This document shows, piece by piece, positions 7,048-10,402 of a DNA stretch of 10,402 nucleotides (position 1 is its first letter; every line of letters starts with the position of its first letter). The translations under genes and the position numbers were made by a program. The notes below the pieces were generated by a model. That model had not been told where the DNA came from and ran no database searches. It saw only the letters and a list, made by a program, of their open reading frames with translations. The stretch is from contig JANYGM010000385.1 in NCBI GenBank assembly GCA_025362415.1, positions 1 to 10,402 of the forward strand, given 5' to 3'. The DNA is from a bacterium (GTDB lineage Bacteria > Bacteroidota > Bacteroidia > Cytophagales > Thermonemataceae).

Positions 7048-7173
7048 TAAATTCTTTGTTTTTTAGAGAAAAATTCTTAATTTTGCAACAATTTACAAAA
7101 ATATATCAAATTGTCTATTTTATTTGAAGTTTATCAAAGAAAAATATCAATACAGTAATATTTTTGGAATAAT

Positions 7174-7246
7174 AATTAGGTTTTTATGAATAACTTAACA
7201 TTCTGTATTCATTCACAATTCCTAATTCACAATTTCTAATTCATAA
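7174..7246. repeat. Second 14-bp-period repeat tract upstream of queD
   Basis: ATTCACAATTCCTA (7211-7224) is followed by ATTCACAATTTCTA (7225-7238) and a partial ATTCATAA. A degenerate inverted partner, AATTAGGTTTTTATGAAT, lies at 7174-7191. The word is unrelated to the panB tract, but the period is the same. Confidence 0.7.
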
Positions 7247-7322
7247 AGCCATTTTCAGTTGCAAGCACTAACCTGTAAGGCTTTTCACCGAGATAAAAAC
7301 GCTCACAAAACTTGCTTTTATT

Positions 7323-7745
7323 ATGGTTCTTGTACACCGCAGAGAGCATTTTAATGCTGCTCACCGCCTTTTTAATCCTAATTGGACAAAAGAAAAAAAT
7401 GAAGAAATCTTTGGCGTTTGTGCCAATGAATACTATCACGGACACAATTTTGAACTAATTGTGTCTGTGGCTGGCACGCCTGATAAAGAAACAGGATTTG
7501 TGATTGATATGAAAAAATTGGGACTTCTTGTCAAAGAACATATTACTAGCAAATGCGACCACAAAAATCTGAATATTGAAGTGGAGATGTTTAAGGACAA
7601 AATACCTAGCTGTGAGGTGATGGTAATGGAATTTTGGCATATTCTCGCCCCAAAAATCCCAGAAATTGCTATGGCAAAAGATGCTCGTTTGCATACCATA
7701 CGCCTATATGAAACTAATAATAATTTTGTAGAATATTTTGGCTAA
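7323..7745 (+). CDS. queD: 6-carboxytetrahydropterin synthase / 6-pyruvoyl-tetrahydropterin synthase family protein
   Basis: T-fold enzyme of 140 residues, the usual bacterial QueD length. It acts on dihydroneopterin triphosphate to give 6-carboxytetrahydropterin for queuosine and other deazapurines; the same fold also serves biopterin and some folate routes. Zn ligands are visible as His14 (NAAHRL) and His39/His41 (YHGHNFE). Cys33 sits six residues before the first of the latter pair, as the catalytic cysteine does in PTPS. Asp79-His80 (CDHKNLN) complete the catalytic set, and Glu98 and Glu130 (LYETNN) fit the pterin-binding glutamates. The ATG at 7323 gives the standard short N-terminus before the first strand. 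No other que or fol gene is in the window, so the pathway is inferred from the family. The TPR gene starts 16 bp after the stop and is probably co-transcribed. Confidence 0.9.
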   Translation: MVLVHRREHFNAAHRLFNPNWTKEKNEEIFGVCANEYYHGHNFELIVSVAGTPDKETGFVIDMKKLGLLVKEHITSKCDHKNLNIEVEMFKDKIPSCEVMVMEFWHILAPKIPEIAMAKDARLHTIRLYETNNNFVEYFG

Positions 7746-7761
7746 GATAATTTTCTTTTCA

Positions 7762-9654
7762 ATGAAAACAATAAATTTATGTTTTTTGGTTATTTTAGGC
7801 TTATTATTTTGTTCACCAATAACAGCTCAAAATCTTCAAAAAACTTATAAAAATGCCATTAAAGCATTTGAAAAAGGCAATACCAATAAGGGTTTTGCTT
7901 TACTAGAAGAGTGTGAGAAAATCAGCCCAAAAGATAGAAATACGCTTTATGCTAAGGGTTTTTATCAGTTGGCTATGCGTGAATATACACTTGCAGATGA
8001 GAGTTTTAAGGCGGTTTTGGCAATTTTTCCAAAAGATACGGCTGCATTTGTGGGTGCGAGCAAGGCAAATATGAAATTAGAAAATTTTGAGTTGGCAGAA
8101 GATTATTTGTTGCGTGCTTATGCCCTAGATAGCTCCAAAGCGGATATTTATGCAGATTTTGGACAACTTTATATGCTTACAGAAGAGTATGAAACTGCAG
8201 AAAACTATCTCAATGAAGCCATCAAAAGAGAGCCAAAAAACAGCCATTTTTATGAGTTGAGGGCATATTTATATTATTTTCAAACTAATAAGAACAATGA
8301 ATATAATAAAAAAGCAACAGAAGACATAGAAAAAAGCCTTATCCTCAATCCCAAAAACTATGATGCAATGCGTGTTAAGGCACTTATTTTGCTGGAAAAT
8401 AAAAAATACAAAGAAGTTATTGATATTTATTTGATGCTTTCCAAAAAAGATGCAGAAGATTTTGAGGAAGTTGATTTTTTGACGTGGGCGCAGGCGTATT
8501 ATATGCGTAAGGAGTACGTAATGGCTATTTCTGTACTTAAAAATCTTCATTCTGATAATGAAAACAGTAGTAAAAATAACCCTAAAAGCAACATACAATC
8601 TAAAAACCCTGATGTTTTTTATCAATTAGCTAAAAATTATTTTCAGTTAAAAGATATGCCAAACAGCATTAAAAATGCCTTTGAAAATATCAATAAAGCA
8701 CTTTCTTTACTTTTGGAGCAAGAAGAAATTTCAGCAAATATGTTATATGATAGAGCTGTGATTAATCATAAAACTTCACCAACTAATGCAAAAGAAGATT
8801 ATTTGCGTGCTATTTCTATTTTACCAGAAATCATAGAACAAAAGAATTTTTTGGGAGAAGAAATTGCACTTTTAGGAGATTTGCGAAAAATTATCAGCAT
8901 AAATAATAAACAACTTGATAGCGCAAAATTAGTAGGTTATAAGACTCGTGCTTTGAATACAGACAATCCAAAAATAATGCTTGAAAGCATACAAAAAGCT
9001 ATCAAAATAGATAGTCTTTCTGCTTATAATCACGTTATTTGCACTTTTGCCCATTTACAAAATTATCAAAATCAACAAAACCCAGAAAATTTGTTGTTAG
9101 ATTTGGCGCAAAAATCACTTCAAAAAGCAGAAAATATTTATCAAAAAAACAACCCAAATTATCTAAATCCAGAGAAAAATCTAAATGAAAGTTTAGATTT
9201 AGAATATTACTATTTCGTGAAAGGAATTTATTATAAAAATAAAGAAGATTATTCACAAGCGGCAACATTTTTGCAAAAAGCAATTACGCTAAATCCAGAT
9301 GAAAATGACTATCTCTATACTTTGGCGCAGGTTTTTTATGAAAATGAGCAATATAAAGATGCCATAGCAATCATTACGCAGGCAATTGAAAATGACCCAG
9401 AAAATGAAGAATTTTATTTGGAACGTGCCAGTTATTATGTTGCTAATGAGGACTATAGGCTTTGCCTAGTGGACACAGACAAGGTATTAAGTTTGGATAG
9501 TTTTAATAATGATGCTATTTATTGGGCTGCAATGGCATATTTAGGCTTGAAAGATTACAAAAAAGCAGAAGAAAAAATAGCTATTTGTTTGCGTTTTGAG
9601 CCTGATAATGAAGATTATAAGGCACTTTTGAAAGAAATAAATCTAAAAAAATAA
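7762..9654 (+). CDS. Secreted tetratricopeptide-repeat protein
   Basis: Predicted exported protein of 630 residues. The ATG at 7762 gives a Sec signal peptide (MKTINLCFLVILGLLF, cut likely after Ala22 of PITA); the frame is open back to a TTG at 7738 that overlaps the queD stop, but that would place charged residues before the signal. C17 lacks a lipobox, so a lipoprotein is unlikely. The rest is a TPR solenoid. About six 34-residue repeats occupy the N-terminal half (for example ADIYADFGQLYMLTEEYETA and the following ENYLNEAIKREPKN), then a Lys/Asn-rich degenerate middle, then four well-formed repeats at the C-terminus. No enzymatic domain is seen, so a periplasmic or outer-membrane scaffold is the likely role. 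Bases 9292-9654 are duplicated at 9675-10037. The last codons are CTA AAA AAA TAA, a possible slippage site. Confidence 0.85.
   Translation: MKTINLCFLVILGLLFCSPITAQNLQKTYKNAIKAFEKGNTNKGFALLEECEKISPKDRNTLYAKGFYQLAMREYTLADESFKAVLAIFPKDTAAFVGASKANMKLENFELAEDYLLRAYALDSSKADIYADFGQLYMLTEEYETAENYLNEAIKREPKNSHFYELRAYLYYFQTNKNNEYNKKATEDIEKSLILNPKNYDAMRVKALILLENKKYKEVIDIYLMLSKKDAEDFEEVDFLTWAQAYYMRKEYVMAISVLKNLHSDNENSSKNNPKSNIQSKNPDVFYQLAKNYFQLKDMPNSIKNAFENINKALSLLLEQEEISANMLYDRAVINHKTSPTNAKEDYLRAISILPEIIEQKNFLGEEIALLGDLRKIISINNKQLDSAKLVGYKTRALNTDNPKIMLESIQKAIKIDSLSAYNHVICTFAHLQNYQNQQNPENLLLDLAQKSLQKAENIYQKNNPNYLNPEKNLNESLDLEYYYFVKGIYYKNKEDYSQAATFLQKAITLNPDENDYLYTLAQVFYENEQYKDAIAIITQAIENDPENEEFYLERASYYVANEDYRLCLVDTDKVLSLDSFNNDAIYWAAMAYLGLKDYKKAEEKIAICLRFEPDNEDYKALLKEINLKK
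9645..9651 (+). other. Candidate -1 frameshift/slippage heptamer (A AAA AAA) next to the TPR stop
   Basis: In the TPR frame the sequence reads CTA AAA AAA TAA, so the seven As sit in X XXY YYZ phase directly against the stop codon. Slipping back one base gives ATA AAT AAA ATG, with no stop until the end of the duplicated copy at 10037. The product would be about 758 residues. A-runs are common in this AT-rich DNA and I see no obvious stimulatory stem just downstream, so this is a candidate only. Confidence 0.3.
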
Positions 9655-9659
9655 ATAAA

Positions 9660-10037
9660 ATGGCAAGAAATATAGATCCAGATGGAGAAGACTATCTTTA
9701 TACCTTGGCGCAGGTTTTTTATGAAAATGAGTTGTATAAAGATGCCATAGAAGTCATTACACAGGCAATTGAAAATGACCCAGAAAATGAGAGATTTTAT
9801 TTGGAACGTGCCAGTTATTATGTTGCTAATGAGGACTATAGACTTTGCCTAGTGGATACAGACAAGGTATTAAGTTTGGATAATTTTAATAATGAAGCTG
9901 TTTATTGGGCTGCAATGGCATATTTAGGCTTGAAAGATTACCAAAAAGCGGAAGAAAAAATAGCTATTTGCTTGCGTTTTGAGCCTGATAATGAAGATTA
10001 TAAGGCACTTCTGAAAGAAATAAATCTAAAAAAATAA
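9660..10037 (+). CDS. Headless TPR ORF, tandem copy of the preceding gene's C-terminus
   Basis: A 125-codon ORF with three TPR motifs and no signal peptide. Apart from its first residues it copies the last 120 residues of the TPR protein upstream, with 11 amino-acid differences (for example Gln to Leu in YENELYKDA and Glu to Arg in PENERFY). The ATG corresponds to a Lys codon in the parent copy and lies 5 bp after the parent stop, so translation could be coupled. No stop or frameshift has accumulated. By my count 9 of the 20 changed codons are synonymous, suggesting some coding constraint, but the sample is small. On its own it would stay in the cytoplasm, unlike the parent. It may be a real small gene, a decaying duplicate, or a C-terminal extension reached by slippage from the parent. 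Confidence 0.55.
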   Translation: MARNIDPDGEDYLYTLAQVFYENELYKDAIEVITQAIENDPENERFYLERASYYVANEDYRLCLVDTDKVLSLDNFNNEAVYWAAMAYLGLKDYQKAEEKIAICLRFEPDNEDYKALLKEINLKK

Positions 10038-10043
10038 GAAAGT

Positions 10044-10078
10044 AAAATGGTTTTAAATTCATCATTTAAAACCATTTT
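10044..10078. terminator. Bidirectional terminator between the TPR copy and the SiaC-like gene
   Basis: A perfect 14-bp stem, AAAATGGTTTTAAA (10044-10057) with TTTAAAACCATTTT (10065-10078), encloses a 7-base loop. Its A and T ends suit both strands. It lies 6 bp past the plus-strand ORF and 16 bp past the stop of the convergent minus-strand gene. Confidence 0.75.
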
Positions 10079-10094
10079 GCTGTTTGAAGTACAT

Positions 10095-10402
10095 TTATAA
10101 GGGTATAATATCAAATGGCATTTGGCTGATACGTTTGAAATTATCTCCTAATTCTTGCATATCCTCATCATCAGTCATATAATACCATTCTACACGAATA
10201 TCTTTTTGTTCTTTGAAGATGCGGCGCAAACGGCGCAAAATCTCCGAAATAAACATAGATGAGCTAGTATTACAATAATTGACATTAAAAACAACCAAAG
10301 TTTTTTCACAAGTGTTGGCTACATATTCATCAATCCAAGTTAGAACTGGTGTAAAAAACTCATAAGAATCTTCTGGAATAGATATACCAACGAACTCAAT
10401 TT
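10095..10402 (-). CDS. SiaC-family regulatory phosphoprotein (DUF1987), 5'-truncated by the window
   Basis: The minus-strand frame is open from the right edge to the TAA at 10095-10097, giving about 101 C-terminal residues; a TTG at 10298 is internal and not the start. Visible landmarks are IPEDSYEFFTPVLTWIDEY, VVFNVNYCNTSSSMFISEIL, VEWYYMTDDEDMQELG and the end PFDIIPL, typical of DUF1987. In Pseudomonas, SiaC binds and activates the diguanylate cyclase SiaD; it is phosphorylated on a Thr by SiaB and dephosphorylated by the PP2C-type phosphatase SiaA. The NTSSS stretch here is the likely equivalent of that switch site. Partner genes, if any, would lie beyond the right edge. Family call is good; the role in this organism is inference. 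Confidence 0.82.
   Translation of the reverse strand, partial: IEFVGISIPEDSYEFFTPVLTWIDEYVANTCEKTLVVFNVNYCNTSSSMFISEILRRLRRIFKEQKDIRVEWYYMTDDEDMQELGDNFKRISQMPFDIIPL

Larger units (their letters stand above)
6938..7322. other. Divergent intergenic region between panB and queD
   Basis: These 385 bp have no convincing gene. They hold two separate short-period repeat tracts (6947-7047 and 7174-7246) and AT-rich DNA between. TAnnTTTG-like words occur at 7096-7103 (minus, TATTTTTG) and 7159-7166 (plus, TATTTTTG), but neither has a TTTG at the right -33 distance, so they are only weak promoter candidates. The last 80 bp before queD are less AT-rich than the rest; I recognise no riboswitch there. 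Confidence 0.6.
9277..10037 (+). repeat. Tandem partial duplication of the 3' end of the TPR gene (383-bp offset)
   Basis: Bases 9292-9654 and 9675-10037 align without gaps at a constant offset of 383 bp. I count 24 differences in 363 positions, about 93% identity. Similarity decays just upstream, near 9277/9660, where AAAGCAA in copy 1 faces ATGGCAA in copy 2. The offset is not a multiple of three, so the second copy lies in another frame. Confidence 0.92.

Noticed and set aside
7246..7322. A preQ1 riboswitch upstream of queD
   Set aside because: No preQ1-I pseudoknot pattern (C-rich loop and A-rich tail with matching stem) could be found just before the start codon.
9652..9654. Sequencing error at the A-run as the reason for two TPR ORFs
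   Set aside because: A single-base error could join the frames, but the first copy already ends with the same EINLKK-stop as the second, so the stop is ancestral to the duplication.

Overview
The window is AT-rich chromosomal DNA that looks like a member of the Bacteroidota, probably a Cytophagales-type organism (phylum fairly secure, order a guess). The signs are WG-repeat and TPR secretory proteins, A-rich leaders without Shine-Dalgarno boxes, a TAnnTTTG promoter-like box, a SiaC/DUF1987 protein, and a small two-helix membrane protein beside an MFS symporter and acetyl-CoA synthetase. I see no phage genes, transposase, integrase, CRISPR array, tRNA or rRNA.

Layout, left to right. (1) A plus-strand carboxylate uptake and activation block: the 3' part of an MHS-type MFS symporter (1-1472), a small two-TM protein (1585-1854) and acs (2081-3988), which ends in a strong intrinsic terminator (4021-4059). 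(2) Two minus-strand genes: a secreted WG-repeat protein (4197-5864) and panB (6122-6937, the first committed step of pantothenate/CoA synthesis). (3) A 385-bp divergent intergenic region (6938-7322) holding two separate short-period repeat tracts. (4) A plus-strand pair, a QueD/PTPS-family enzyme (7323-7745) and a secreted TPR protein (7762-9654). The last 120 or so codons of the TPR gene are duplicated in tandem directly downstream as a 125-codon headless copy (9660-10037). (5) A convergent, 5'-truncated SiaC-like (DUF1987) gene at the right edge (10095-10402, minus).

The most distinctive content is non-coding. A palindromic element family occurs three times: complete at 1884-2018, shorter at 4091-4186, and as an inverted half at 6047-6109. 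Its ends carry AGACGTTGC-TT-GCAACGTCT, and one copy has two base changes that exactly preserve the palindrome. A second class of element is built from unrelated words of about 14 bp in tandem, faced by inverted partners, placed immediately upstream of the small membrane gene, panB and (more loosely) queD.

Functionally, acs and panB both bear on CoA/acetyl-CoA metabolism, and the MFS symporter probably feeds acs. The WG and TPR proteins are both predicted exported repeat proteins of unknown role. The TPR duplication deserves a look because the first copy ends on an in-frame A AAA AAA heptamer next to its stop, and the -1 frame runs open into the second copy. That could give a longer protein by slippage. 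No clearly new multi-gene system is visible.
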